A DNA stretch of 64,000 bases from Planctomycetota bacterium (GCA_963204725.1 CAUJHH010000032.1:1-64000); one strand, 5' to 3'. Positions 19,201-26,770 are shown, numbered from the stretch's first letter. The notes: generated by a model from the sequence alone, not told the origin. Numbers and translations: made by a program.

Positions 19201-19338
19201 ACGGCCGCCGACGGCGAGGCCGTCACGCTCTTCGAGACCGAGCGAGGCACGCCTGTCCGAGCCCGCAGCATTCTCTGGGATCTGGCGAGGGATCGGATCG
19301 ACATCCGGGGGCTCGGCACGGTTTCGAGTCCGCGCTGA
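16210..19338 (+). CDS. Giant LptC/OstA-repeat LPS-transport-like protein
   Basis: 1042 residues with one N-terminal membrane helix (about 11-35) and a large presumed periplasmic part. Segments with the beta-strand rhythm of LptA/LptC/OstA domains recur: FSDKVVVTQTTRVLTGDRLD near 301, SVRVTSERGEVVTAALVEA near 610, ARGDVQATSNVSDLERQTLD near 750 and TARGNVVVTERMGTPLVLKR near 958. Proline- and serine-rich linkers separate them (about 230-290 and 335-375). By position after kdsD and kdsC it occupies the place of lptC-lptA. The inference is that an LptC-type anchor is fused to several OstA-like units that could form a continuous LPS conduit. Ordinary LptC is about 190 residues and LptA about 180, so the size is extraordinary. 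Confidence 0.65.
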   Translation: MPPRRMLKARFYGLIGAGAFALAAGGLVVVLVLLSERPSDTASDADTPAPPDIRDALPQHASVGAMAGKDLRVQMMDKVDPTRQSGELRAAVVDPMQLPGHYAVDKPQIWMFLKSGKTLFVRADSGQLVMPSRRQEPESGVLRGSVEIRIYDVIGVGDESTLGPPSIVAKTALLTFDTTVPEMESPQPFTVEGNGILFEGQTLRVLASQTRERLELVEVLRGGRLVYTPSNREGKRASNQPIGEPVTGSSRSEPGSVLRLASFQPTERPASAPRQREDRASTPSTAATPPDAPNIVNYLTTFSDKVVVTQTTRVLTGDRLDVWSRVVDGRLPDGAIGGSDSRGSGPSTPTPQNAGNPPSSTRARSEPQSQTPPNSLPAAPKDESVYLTWTGAMVARPLSTEPRELELDDVWLRVTADQTGVVQMDDRATAAEGRCALLDYAGTRQELSIARSGALGATLTMPDRGRITATRIEQNLATGVGHVPGAGTIESLEGDDPRDASRPMARWDRDATFLFEVVDGRMSDQLREAMLEGSVLASSNGSSIGGESIHAHFAPSADASPTLARVRADGAVIARDAKGNSIQSDTLDVAFEPVSDGNDPDPSVATAIGSVRVTSERGEVVTAALVEAQLERDQSGNLTSRAVRAEEWVEITTPDGRRALAPLLIADVPGQIVDLIGPGSRVSQTTESTTTVAEGARIQLQGLSSAIEVSGPGTFSHGPVDPTADSDTRAIQARWTESMRFDDARGTLRARGDVQATSNVSDLERQTLDADEIEARLETPDLYNQRVRDARRDGRPVPDREILFAQAVSDASGGAESRIQAAYYTLDEAAPEGRRLERLFQAQGATITSDNSARFVEIPGPGRMVVADLRPRDAGGSGTSAASPAPGSSRGRSLFEWAGSMRFDREPGVIRLNDKASMVQRRLEDNGVLNVAGDILEARVRETPVSPESAEPSFDLTGVTARGNVVVTERMGTPLVLKREILAGTLDYDTVRAVAEATAADGEAVTLFETERGTPVRARSILWDLARDRIDIRGLGTVSSPR

Positions 19339-19348
19339 GCACGAACGC

Positions 19349-19909
19349 TCAGGTCGATGAGCGGTCAACGATCCGGTAGTGCTCACGCTCGCCACGACCA
19401 CGCAACGGATAGTCCTTCCGAAGCGGATGTGCCGGGAACGACTCCCAGGTCAGAATCCTGCGCAGGTCTGGGTGATTCCGGAAGCGGATACCGAACATGT
19501 CGAAAACCTCACGCTCGGTCCACTCTGCACCCGGCCAAAGATCGGTCACCGAATCCAGCGCGAGCGCGGGATCCTCGACCGTGCCATCGGTCGGCAGTGA
19601 GGGGTCGAGGTATGTCTTCACAAAGAACCGGTCGTCCCGCGAGTTGCTGATGAGGTTGTAGACCACGGCGAATCGCCCGGGCATCGCGGCCGGGTAGTTC
19701 AGGTAGTCAATGCCGATCACATCCGATAGAAAGTTGAAGTCGCAACGGGGATCGCCCTTGAGCAACGACATCACCCGATGCAGGTCGGCGGGCTCAACGA
19801 TCAGCGTCGATTGACCGCGGAACTCGGTCGCTCGGAACCTTGACGCGCGGAACGCGTCTTTCACGATCTGGAAGATCGGGTGCTCGAGATTCGGCTTTGT
19901 CTGCGCCAT
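19349..19909 (-). CDS. nuoC: NADH-quinone oxidoreductase subunit C
   Basis: Peripheral-arm subunit of respiratory complex I (30-kDa family). 186 residues from the ATG at 19909, with GAGG 7 bases upstream. The diagnostic block is EWTEREVFDMFGIRFRNHPD, followed by RRILT and the conserved HPLRKDYPL close to the C-terminus. No other nuo gene is in the window, which is unusual because nuoC is normally flanked by nuoB and nuoD. The stop is 10 bp from the convergent OstA-repeat gene. Confidence 0.93.
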   Translation of the reverse strand: MAQTKPNLEHPIFQIVKDAFRASRFRATEFRGQSTLIVEPADLHRVMSLLKGDPRCDFNFLSDVIGIDYLNYPAAMPGRFAVVYNLISNSRDDRFFVKTYLDPSLPTDGTVEDPALALDSVTDLWPGAEWTEREVFDMFGIRFRNHPDLRRILTWESFPAHPLRKDYPLRGRGEREHYRIVDRSST

Positions 19910-19996
19910 GCGGTCCTCGCGAAAGTGAGCCCGGGCGGCCGGGCGAGTTTCCAAGGGGCAACTGTAGCCGCCACGCCCGGTTCCAACCCCCCGCAG

Positions 19997-20653
19997 TCAC
20001 CCGATCCACGACTCCAGCAGGCCGATCTGCTCGGTCTCTGACTCTCCCGTCAGAATGAGCGGAATCTTGCGATCGCGTGCGATTCTCGCGAACGGTTCCA
20101 AGAAGGTGCTCGCGATCAATCCGACGTGGATCGGCATCTCGTCCATCAGCCCATCCTCGCCGATGATCGCATTGGTCAACACAATCGCTCCGATACCGGG
20201 GCACCCCTCAAGCACCTCCGCGAATCTCGTCAAGTGGTCCTCCGCCCGCTCCAGCATCGTCGGAGCAAGCATCGCGATGGGATCGAACGCGAGTTCAAGC
20301 CCGCCAGTCTCGGCCCTGACGAAGCCCAGGCAGCGTTGGACATCCGAAAGCACGTCCAGGTGATGAGGTCGAATCAGTATCCGTGGTCTCTCGCTCACTC
20401 TGGCACCGGCACTCAGAGCTCTCAGCCGCTCGCACCACGCGCCAAAGGCATTCGCACCGTGTTGTCCCCACGTGCGATACGGCTCATCCAGACACCCGCT
20501 CCTCACGATCAGCGTCCGATCGCCGGGCTCGATGGCTTTATCAACGCACGAATGCCCTTCGATCAGGGGGTTCCGCAATTCGAACCACCCGACCCTCTCG
20601 CCGTTCAACGCCACGATCTCACCACTCGGCTTGCAGAAGAGAACCTTTGTCAC
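19997..20653 (-). CDS. Conserved-looking protein of unknown function
   Basis: 218 residues from a GTG at 20653. An upstream TTG at 20662 is possible, but the GTG has TATTGT 5 bases before it, matching the leaderless pattern in this window. No domain was recognised with certainty. The central part, LAFDPIAMLAPTMLERAEDH followed by IGAIVLTNAIIGEDG, has the alternating strand and helix character of a TIM-barrel or Rossmann enzyme, and the C-terminus reads IPLILTGESETEQIGLLESW. It starts back to back with the gene at 20674. It could work with nuoC downstream, but nothing proves that. Confidence 0.6.
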   Translation of the reverse strand: MTKVLFCKPSGEIVALNGERVGWFELRNPLIEGHSCVDKAIEPGDRTLIVRSGCLDEPYRTWGQHGANAFGAWCERLRALSAGARVSERPRILIRPHHLDVLSDVQRCLGFVRAETGGLELAFDPIAMLAPTMLERAEDHLTRFAEVLEGCPGIGAIVLTNAIIGEDGLMDEMPIHVGLIASTFLEPFARIARDRKIPLILTGESETEQIGLLESWIG

Positions 20654-20658
20654 GCGCG

Positions 20659-20664
20659 ACAATA
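20659..20664 (-). promoter_or_regulatory. TATTGT -10-like box of a divergent pair
   Basis: On the minus strand TATTGT ends 5 bases before the GTG at 20653. On the plus strand the same bases read ACAATA, 9 bases before the ATG at 20674, so the two divergent genes may share overlapping promoters. Confidence 0.3.
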
Positions 20665-20673
20665 GCGGCGCAC

Positions 20674-21045
20674 ATGCTGCGCGTCACGCAAGGTCCGCGC
20701 CAGTTACACCGTGGAGTGATCCGAATCGCCCCGTCGATAGTGCTCCCCGAACGGGAACAGTCATGGAGCCATGCGTTGGTCGGACTCCTCTTTGAACAGT
20801 TCATCTCTCACACACCGACGGCCGTCGACGCCGACCCCGCGCCCGCACTTCGGCGCGATCAGCTCGTCGACCGAATCGTCGGATTCAACCCCTCGGCCAA
20901 CCCGACATTCCTCCTCCGCTTCCCCGAGGAACGGCTCGAGGAGTACCTGAGCCACCTCCAGATCGCGTCGGAGCCCAGGGGATCCCGCTGGGTTCGCTCG
21001 GCTTCGACTCCGGCGATCGTGTGGCACGAGTCACCGACCGACTAA
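20674..21045 (+). CDS. Small protein of unknown function
   Basis: 123 residues with codon use like its neighbours (G or C strongly favoured at third positions), which supports a real gene. No domain was recognised. Features: an RIAPSIVLPERE start, a predicted helix ALVGLLFEQFI, an LRRDQLVDRIVGFNP middle, and an acidic-basic LRFPEERLEEYLSHL helix. No signal peptide or membrane segment. It is divergent from the gene at 19997 with only 20 bp between start codons. Confidence 0.5.
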   Translation: MLRVTQGPRQLHRGVIRIAPSIVLPEREQSWSHALVGLLFEQFISHTPTAVDADPAPALRRDQLVDRIVGFNPSANPTFLLRFPEERLEEYLSHLQIASEPRGSRWVRSASTPAIVWHESPTD

Positions 21046-21195
21046 AGCGACCTTATCCGGCTGCGCCCCACCAGCCCCCATGAATCACCTTGCTCTCAGG
21101 CCCGCGGCGCGGGCGGGTGTGGTGGACCCCCCGCGCCGCCGCCGCGCGCCGATCCGCCACCGAGAACATCGAGCGGACTTTCTGTTCCCGGACTC

Positions 21196-21333
21196 ATGCC
21201 CGACCCTCCAGCGGCCGATGTTGAACCCGAATCCGGAACGCTTCAAGACCGCGTCGGAACCGGTCCGATAAGCCCCTTTCGGCGCGCGGATCGACCGTTC
21301 AGCGCGTGGCACCCCTCGGAGCACCTGAAATGA
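21196..21333 (+). CDS. Possible 45-codon upstream frame coupled to the PD40 lipoprotein
   Basis: ATG at 21196 to TGA at 21331-21333. The stop overlaps the lipoprotein start as ATGA. The sequence is proline-rich and acidic at first (PDPPAADVEPESGTL) and has no recognised family. The overlap and acceptable codon use are the only support. It may be a translation-coupling leader or chance. Confidence 0.25.
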   Translation: MPDPPAADVEPESGTLQDRVGTGPISPFRRADRPFSAWHPSEHLK

Positions 21334-22622
21334 ACGCCCTTCATACCGCCGCCACCATCTTGGCGTTCAGCGCCGCCGCGGTGAGCGGCTGCCAGAGTAG
21401 TGATCACGCCGCTCTCACCGGTCCCGCAACAATTGAGGCAGATCCCCGGCCCGCACATGCCACTCTCAAGCCCGAGCAACACGCCACGCCCAGCCGCGCC
21501 GAGAGCGTCGGAACTCGCTGGTCGAGCGTCGATATCGCCTTTGAGCCCCCCAGCAGCACCTACGACAACGCATTACTGAACTCGCTCCCCTTTGACGCCG
21601 AAAGCGGCATCAGCGATCGCCACACACCAAACGCGACCCAGGTCACGTACACGTTCGATGGTGCCGACTTCGATCCGACCATATCCGCCGACGGCTCGTT
21701 CGTCGTCTACGCCAGCACACAGCATCGCCCGACTCCCGACATCTACATCAAGCGTGTCGGCTCGAGCGTGCTCACCCAGTTGACAAACGATCCCGCCAGC
21801 GATGCGATGCCCGCGCTCAGCCCCGACGGCTCACGCGTCGCTTTTTGTTCCGATCGCGCCGGCAACTGGGATATCTACGTCATGCCGGTCTCGGGCGGCC
21901 ACGCCGTTCAGATCACCACCGACTCATCCTCCGAACTCCACCCGTCATGGTCGCCCGACGGCTCCCGCATCGTCTTCGGCCGCCTCGGCCAGACATCCAA
22001 CCGATGGGAGATGTGGGTGGTCGATGTGTCGAACCCCGCCGTCTCCGAGTTCATCGGGAACGGCATGTTCCCACAGTGGTGCCCCACCGCGAGCACAGGT
22101 GAGTTGGGTGCAGATCGCATCCTCTTCCAGCGCAGCCGCGAAAGAGGTGACCGCGCGTTCGGGCTCTGGACGATCGACTACCGGGACGGACGCGTGGGCA
22201 ACCTCACGCAGATCATCGCCTCGCCCCTCGCCGCCTTCATCAATGCCTCATGGTCGCCGGATGGCGCGCACGTCGTCTTCGCATCTGTTCCGACTCCGAG
22301 CAGCTGGAATCGCGCGTCCGGCACGCGTCCCCCCAAGTCCGAACTCTGGATGATGCCCGTCACGGGCGGCTCCCGCGTAGCGCTCACGTCCGGCGATGCT
22401 GTCGACCTCATGCCGACCTGGGGACCGGACAACCGAATCTACTTCATCTCGGACCGCTCCGGCGCTGACAACATCTGGTCGATGGACCTCTCCGCAGCCA
22501 TCCTGGCCGCAACCGGCTTCGAACCCGAGACACGCTCGGTCATTACCGGCCACGGCGTCCGCACCGTCACGACTGGTCAGGACCAGCCTTTCGCCAACGT
22601 GCAGCAAGACGGACACGACTGA
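21330..22622 (+). CDS. TolB-like PD40 beta-propeller lipoprotein
   Basis: 430 residues from the ATG at 21330. A lipoprotein signal ends in AVSGC with the lipid cysteine at 21. The rest is a WD40-like/PD40 propeller, with blades marked by SADGSFVVYAS, LSPDGSRVAFCSDRAGNWDI, WSPDGSRIVFG, WSPDGAHVVFAS and WGPDNRIYFISDRSGADNI. TolB of the Tol-Pal system has the same propeller, but the N-terminal TolB domain is not evident, so this is a lipid-anchored propeller of unknown partner. A second lipoprotein gene follows after an 84-bp gap. Confidence 0.8.
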   Translation: MNALHTAATILAFSAAAVSGCQSSDHAALTGPATIEADPRPAHATLKPEQHATPSRAESVGTRWSSVDIAFEPPSSTYDNALLNSLPFDAESGISDRHTPNATQVTYTFDGADFDPTISADGSFVVYASTQHRPTPDIYIKRVGSSVLTQLTNDPASDAMPALSPDGSRVAFCSDRAGNWDIYVMPVSGGHAVQITTDSSSELHPSWSPDGSRIVFGRLGQTSNRWEMWVVDVSNPAVSEFIGNGMFPQWCPTASTGELGADRILFQRSRERGDRAFGLWTIDYRDGRVGNLTQIIASPLAAFINASWSPDGAHVVFASVPTPSSWNRASGTRPPKSELWMMPVTGGSRVALTSGDAVDLMPTWGPDNRIYFISDRSGADNIWSMDLSAAILAATGFEPETRSVITGHGVRTVTTGQDQPFANVQQDGHD

Positions 22623-22633
22623 AACGCCGGTAA

Positions 22634-22651
22634 CCGCGCCGAGAGGCGCGG
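22634..22651 (+). repeat. GC-rich hairpin between the two lipoprotein genes
   Basis: CCGCGCC (22634-22640) and GGCGCGG (22645-22651) pair around a GAGA tetraloop, 11 bp after the PD40 gene. No T-tract follows, so it is more likely an mRNA-stability or processing structure than a terminator. Confidence 0.4.
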
Positions 22652-22706
22652 CCGCCGATTGACTGAAACCCGACCGGAGGACCGGCGGCGAACGAGGCAG
22701 GACGCC

Positions 22707-23522
22707 ATGACAACCGCACCGACCATGCTCAAGCTCCGGCACGCACACTCGATTGTGCGCGCCGGGTTCCTCTCGCTTCTTGCCCTCCTGCTATCGCAAT
22801 CGCTCCTCGCGTGCGACAGCGGGCACAAGGATCGCTCGCTCACGCCGCCTCGCGTGCTCGTGGCTCCGTACGACTCGGTCCATGGAGAGACCCTCTGGGC
22901 CGTTGCGCCCCTCCGCAACGAATCAGGGACCACGCTGATCAGCGGCTTCGAGATCACCGACAAGGTGATTCTCGCGGTCGAAGAGGTCCGAGGCCTCCGC
23001 TGCCTCCCGCTGAACCGCGTGATCGAGGCGATGCGGTCGCTCGAGATCCAGACCGTTCGCACACCCGATGACGCTCGACGTCTCGCAAGCGCGCTGGGCG
23101 CAGACGGACTGATCGTCGGCTCCGTCACGGCGTACGACCCATACAACCCGCCGAAGATCGGCCTCGTGCTCGCGCTCTATGCCGCGTCCGCATCAATGAC
23201 CGCCGCCTCAGATCTGGACCCTCGTTCACTCAGTGTGCAGCCGACCGACTCCTCTGCATCCGGTGCCGCGAACCGCAACAGGGTCCCCGCATCGGTCGTC
23301 TCGCAGGTGCTGGATGCCGCGAACCACCAGGTGCTCATGGACGTAAAGGCCTATGCGCAGGGACGTCACGACGACCGCAGCGCACTCGGCTGGGAGGTTT
23401 ACCTCGAGAGCATGGATCGGTACGCGCAGTTCGCGGCCCACCACGCGGTGGACCGGTTGGTGCAGAACGAATGGCTCCGGCTCACCAACGAGACCGGGCG
23501 ACAGGCACAAGCCCCCCACTGA
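22707..23522 (+). CDS. Lipoprotein with CsgG/LpoB-like fold features
   Basis: 271 residues from the ATG at 22707. The signal peptide has a long hydrophobic run and a lipobox LLAC with the lipid cysteine at 36. The mature start, RVLVAPYDSVHGETLWAVAP, then a VEEVRGLRCLPLNRVIEAM helix and LGADGLIVGSVTAYDPYNPP resemble the CsgG, LpoB and FlgT-like alpha/beta fold, in which a variable-name paralogue reports a GTV-type strand. A tail with AANHQVLMDVKAYAQGR follows. The inference is an outer-membrane lipoprotein of the periplasm, with an unknown role next to the PD40 lipoprotein. Confidence 0.65.
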   Translation: MTTAPTMLKLRHAHSIVRAGFLSLLALLLSQSLLACDSGHKDRSLTPPRVLVAPYDSVHGETLWAVAPLRNESGTTLISGFEITDKVILAVEEVRGLRCLPLNRVIEAMRSLEIQTVRTPDDARRLASALGADGLIVGSVTAYDPYNPPKIGLVLALYAASASMTAASDLDPRSLSVQPTDSSASGAANRNRVPASVVSQVLDAANHQVLMDVKAYAQGRHDDRSALGWEVYLESMDRYAQFAAHHAVDRLVQNEWLRLTNETGRQAQAPH

Positions 23523-23539
23523 TCCCGCAGGCCTCGTCG

Positions 23540-23560
23540 GCCGGGGAGGGAGGCCCCGGC
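23540..23560 (+). repeat. GC-rich hairpin before the 88-residue gene
   Basis: GCCGGGG (23540-23546) pairs with CCCCGGC (23554-23560) around AGGGAGG. The purine loop would be the only Shine-Dalgarno-like sequence before the ATG at 23572 and is 18 bases away. Confidence 0.35.
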
Positions 23561-23571
23561 GCGAGACCACC

Positions 23572-23838
23572 ATGTCCAGCAATCGCGACCACGTCCGAAC
23601 CGCTCCGCGAAGTGTGCGCGTCACACTTGCCACCGGGAAGCATCGGTGGACGTTTGACTGCGATCAGACGGGACGCGACGCGCTCGACCACGCACTCCAC
23701 GGGTTGTCCACAAAGCCCGGCCTGAGCTTCACTGACGCCGACGCGCTGATCGTGCGCCGCGCAGTCGCCGAGGGCTTAGGACTAATCCCGCAAATCCCAT
23801 CAACCTCGACGCAGGACCGCCCCCCGACCGGCCGATAA
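23572..23838 (+). CDS. Small basic protein, unknown
   Basis: 88 residues. Strand-like start VRVTLATGKHRWTFDCD, then a helix with RDALDHALHGL and an ADALIVRRAVAEGL helix. No signal peptide, metal motif or recognised domain. It is 50 bp after the lipoprotein and 23 bp before the recombinase gene, so it could be cotranscribed with either. Codon use fits the neighbours. Confidence 0.5.
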   Translation: MSSNRDHVRTAPRSVRVTLATGKHRWTFDCDQTGRDALDHALHGLSTKPGLSFTDADALIVRRAVAEGLGLIPQIPSTSTQDRPPTGR

Positions 23839-23861
23839 AGCAGGGCGCACAGGAGTCTCAT

Positions 23862-24905
23862 ATGTCCTCTCTTGCCATCACAACTGCGTTCGCCGGATAC
23901 CTCATCGACGAGCGCCACTTCAGCCCCTACACCGCACGCTGCTACGGCGCAGACCTGCGACAGTACGTCGAGTTCCTGTGTGCAGAGCACGGAACCGAGG
24001 TCGTTGAGAAGCGAGAAGAGGAGATCTTCAAGCAGCTCGCCGATCGAGCGGCACAGCCCGGTCAGACCAAGGCCGATCACGGCGTCATCGCCAAGATCGC
24101 GCCGCACTCTGTGACAGGCCTCATCTGCGACGCCACCCCGGATTCGATCCGCGCGTTCCTGGCCAATCTCGGTGAGCAGCAGTACTCCGCCGCCACGATG
24201 GCCCGCAAGATCGCGACGCTCCGCTCGTTCTACAAGTGGGCCGATCGGCGTGGATTCTCCACGACCAATCCCATGACCATGATTCGCACGCCCCGGCAGG
24301 GCAAGCGTCTCCCCAAGGCAATCACTGTTGAGCAGGTCGAACGCCTCCTCTCAGCACCCGGCGACGCCGACGTTCTCGGCGTGCGCGATCGAGCCATGCT
24401 CGAGACGCTCTATTCCACCGGCATCCGTGTCAGCGAGCTTGTCGGATTCGACCTCGAAGATCTGGACATCACGGGAGAGGCCCTCCGCGTCCGCGGCAAG
24501 GGCAAGAAGGAGCGCCTCGTTCCCCTCGGCTCGCACGCGCTCGCCTCGATCACCCGCTACATCGCGATGGTGAAAGCCGACGCTCGGTACGCACAGAATT
24601 GGACGGATGCTCGCCCCGCTCATCCGTTCTTCATGAACAAGCACGGCCAGCGTCTCTCGAGCCGCTCCGTGCGTCGGAAGCTCGACAAGTACTTGATCCG
24701 TGTCGGTCTCGATCCCTCGATCAGTCCGCACACGCTCCGGCACTCGTTCGCGACCCACCTGCTCGACAACGGTGCCGACCTTCGCAGCGTGCAGGAGCTC
24801 CTTGGCCACCAATCGCTCAGCACCACGCAGATCTACACGCACCTGACCTCGCAGCGGGCCCGCGAGGCGTACAAGAACGCCCACCCCCGGGCCGAAGCCA
24901 GTTGA
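23862..24905 (+). CDS. xerC: Tyrosine recombinase of the XerC/XerD type
   Basis: Site-specific recombinase expected to resolve chromosome dimers at dif. 347 residues. Catalytic residues are all present: R189 in TGIRVSEL, the beta-strand lysine near 213-216 in GKGKKE, H290 and R293 in HTLRHSFATHLL, H316 in LLGHQSLSTTQIYTH and the nucleophile Y325. The N-terminal SAM-like domain carries an extra stretch of roughly 40 residues (about 45-88) not seen in typical 300-residue Xer proteins. AGGAG precedes the ATG. No mobile-element ends were seen nearby, which favours a housekeeping Xer over an integrase. Confidence 0.85.
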   Translation: MSSLAITTAFAGYLIDERHFSPYTARCYGADLRQYVEFLCAEHGTEVVEKREEEIFKQLADRAAQPGQTKADHGVIAKIAPHSVTGLICDATPDSIRAFLANLGEQQYSAATMARKIATLRSFYKWADRRGFSTTNPMTMIRTPRQGKRLPKAITVEQVERLLSAPGDADVLGVRDRAMLETLYSTGIRVSELVGFDLEDLDITGEALRVRGKGKKERLVPLGSHALASITRYIAMVKADARYAQNWTDARPAHPFFMNKHGQRLSSRSVRRKLDKYLIRVGLDPSISPHTLRHSFATHLLDNGADLRSVQELLGHQSLSTTQIYTHLTSQRAREAYKNAHPRAEAS

Positions 24906-24926
24906 TCCGTCGAGCCCGCCTCCCTG

Positions 24927-26204
24927 TCAAGATCCAGGCAGCGAATCGAGAATCGCCCCGGCGATCTCAGCTCGCAGTTGCTCGGAGCGTGCCTCCGCGC
25001 CGTCGAGCACAATCACGCGTGTGATATAGCCGCCCCGGTCGATCACGCACATCACAGACTGTGATCCGGGCGCGATCGCATCGATCGTTCGACGACCGGG
25101 CATGGTCCACACCAGCCCAGGCGAGTCCAGCGCAAGATCCCCCATCTCCGCCACAATCGACTCGAACCTCTCGGCTTCGAATCCAGCACCATCAAAGACC
25201 GCCGCTGGAACCAGCAACGCACCGACGCCGTGTCCCCGATCCCCCGCGACGACGCGATCACGCACACGCCCACGCAGCGCAGCGCGTGCCGCCTCAATCC
25301 CGAGTCGAACATCACGCAGGATCGAAGCCCGCGCCGCGGTCTCTCGCTCCGCACGGAATAACACCACCAGTGAAGCGCCAATCGACCCCTGACTCTGACC
25401 GGCCGATCCCGGTTCCGTCGCTTCGGAGAGCCGCCAGGACCTTCCATCTGCCCGCACCCATCCCACGGCTGGAAAGAGGTCCCCCGGCACGATCGTCGGC
25501 TTCCGGTCCATCAATTCTGCCAGATTCCCACGCCGATCCAGCCCCTCCGTCTGCGGCTTCCAGTCACCCGGATCGCCGGGCTCAAGACGCTCGATCGCGA
25601 TCGAGAGTTGAACCAGAGGTCCGCTGCTGGGCCCCGACACCTCCACATGCACAAGCCGAGCGGTCTCTCGATCGATCGTTGCCTGCAGCGCAAACTCATC
25701 GCTCACGCCACCCAAGACCCAGCCCCCGCCGGAGGGCGCCTCGGTGACACTGCTCCACTTGATCGATGGCGTGACCGGGGTCCAATCCTCTCGTCCCATC
25801 GCGATCGCAAGCCCGGGCGAGACAACCGGTGGCAGCACGTCCGACAGACGTGACATCGGGTCACCCGCTGCCTCGACTCCCCACCACGCTCCCGTCTCAC
25901 GAGAACCTACCGCTACGATCCCATCGGACCCCGACCACACCCGCATCGAAGGAAGCTCGAGCAGGATCGATCCCACCCCCGTCCCGCGTGGCTCGGCCCG
26001 CACGACGATCGCCGCGCTCTCGCGCCGCCCGATCGCATCTGTAACATCGATCGAAATCCGCTCCGCGAATGGACCTGCTCGATACGCGACTCGAGCCTCC
26101 GCAATCAATGCCGACGCCTCTGGCACCTGCGCCGCAGCGTTCGGCGCGAACATCGCAACCAGGAGCCCCAGCGATCCCCATCTCCGACTTGCCATGCTGC
26201 TCAC
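24927..26204 (-). CDS. Exported two-domain protein: LolA-like part plus cysteine-free redoxin-like part
   Basis: 425 residues from a GTG at 26204, favoured because GGGAGG lies 5 bases upstream; ATG at 26195 is the alternative. A signal peptide ends near AAAQ. The first half (about 25-230), with LIAEARVAYRAGPFAERISI and repeated beta strands, looks like the LolA/DUF2092 periplasmic fold. The second half, LVVLFRAERETAARASILRDV and then QSVMCVIDRGGYITRVIVLD, follows a thioredoxin/AhpC layout but has no CxxC at the expected place. Both assignments are from pattern only. It follows folK by 17 bp and may be cotranscribed with it. Confidence 0.5.
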   Translation of the reverse strand: MSSMASRRWGSLGLLVAMFAPNAAAQVPEASALIAEARVAYRAGPFAERISIDVTDAIGRRESAAIVVRAEPRGTGVGSILLELPSMRVWSGSDGIVAVGSRETGAWWGVEAAGDPMSRLSDVLPPVVSPGLAIAMGREDWTPVTPSIKWSSVTEAPSGGGWVLGGVSDEFALQATIDRETARLVHVEVSGPSSGPLVQLSIAIERLEPGDPGDWKPQTEGLDRRGNLAELMDRKPTIVPGDLFPAVGWVRADGRSWRLSEATEPGSAGQSQGSIGASLVVLFRAERETAARASILRDVRLGIEAARAALRGRVRDRVVAGDRGHGVGALLVPAAVFDGAGFEAERFESIVAEMGDLALDSPGLVWTMPGRRTIDAIAPGSQSVMCVIDRGGYITRVIVLDGAEARSEQLRAEIAGAILDSLPGS

Positions 26205-26221
26205 GCGAGCCTCCCACACAT

Positions 26222-26734
26222 TCAATGGATGCCGAGCCCATCGAGCGCCTCGCCGACGGTCACGCCAAGCGATGGAATCGTCGCGTGCGAGGCGATCTCT
26301 GCCAGCGGCGCAAGAACAAACTCCCGCTCACCGATCCTGGGATGTGGCACAGTCAACCCGTCGGCCTGTACGCACAAAGTTCCGAAGAGCAGCAGATCCA
26401 GATCGAGCGTTCGCGGCCCCCACCGCTCCCCCGTCGCCCGATCTCGCCCGTGTGTCGCCTCGATTCGCAGCAATTCCGCCATCAGATCATGTGGCGCCAG
26501 GGTCGTCTCGATCGCAACCGCGCCGTTGAGAAAGTCCGGCTGATCGACCGGCCCCACCGGTGCTGTCTGGTGCCAACCCGAACGCGCAAGCACACGCGAC
26601 CCGGTCAGGCCACCGAGAGCTCGAACAGCCGATTCCAGCACCGCTTCACGATCGCCGAGATTCGATCCCAGCCCGACATACGCCACTGTCGGCCTCGGTC
26701 GCGGTGCTTTGCGAACTCTGCCAGCCTCTTCCAT
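26222..26734 (-). CDS. folK: HPPK, folate biosynthesis pyrophosphokinase
   Basis: Transfers pyrophosphate from ATP to 6-hydroxymethyl-7,8-dihydropterin. 170 residues from the ATG at 26734; an upstream in-frame start at 26770 overlaps the terminator. Landmarks are YVGLGSNLGDRE near the start, the GPRTLDLDLLLFG magnesium-site motif, and VPHPRIGEREFVLAPLAEI. It lies downstream of the sigma-28 gene but beyond its terminator, so it probably has its own promoter. The standard folB or folP partner genes are not adjacent. Confidence 0.93.
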   Translation of the reverse strand: MEEAGRVRKAPRPRPTVAYVGLGSNLGDREAVLESAVRALGGLTGSRVLARSGWHQTAPVGPVDQPDFLNGAVAIETTLAPHDLMAELLRIEATHGRDRATGERWGPRTLDLDLLLFGTLCVQADGLTVPHPRIGEREFVLAPLAEIASHATIPSLGVTVGEALDGLGIH

Positions 26735-26770
26735 GGACGAGAGCCAAGCAGGGCTGGTGATGGAAAGCAA

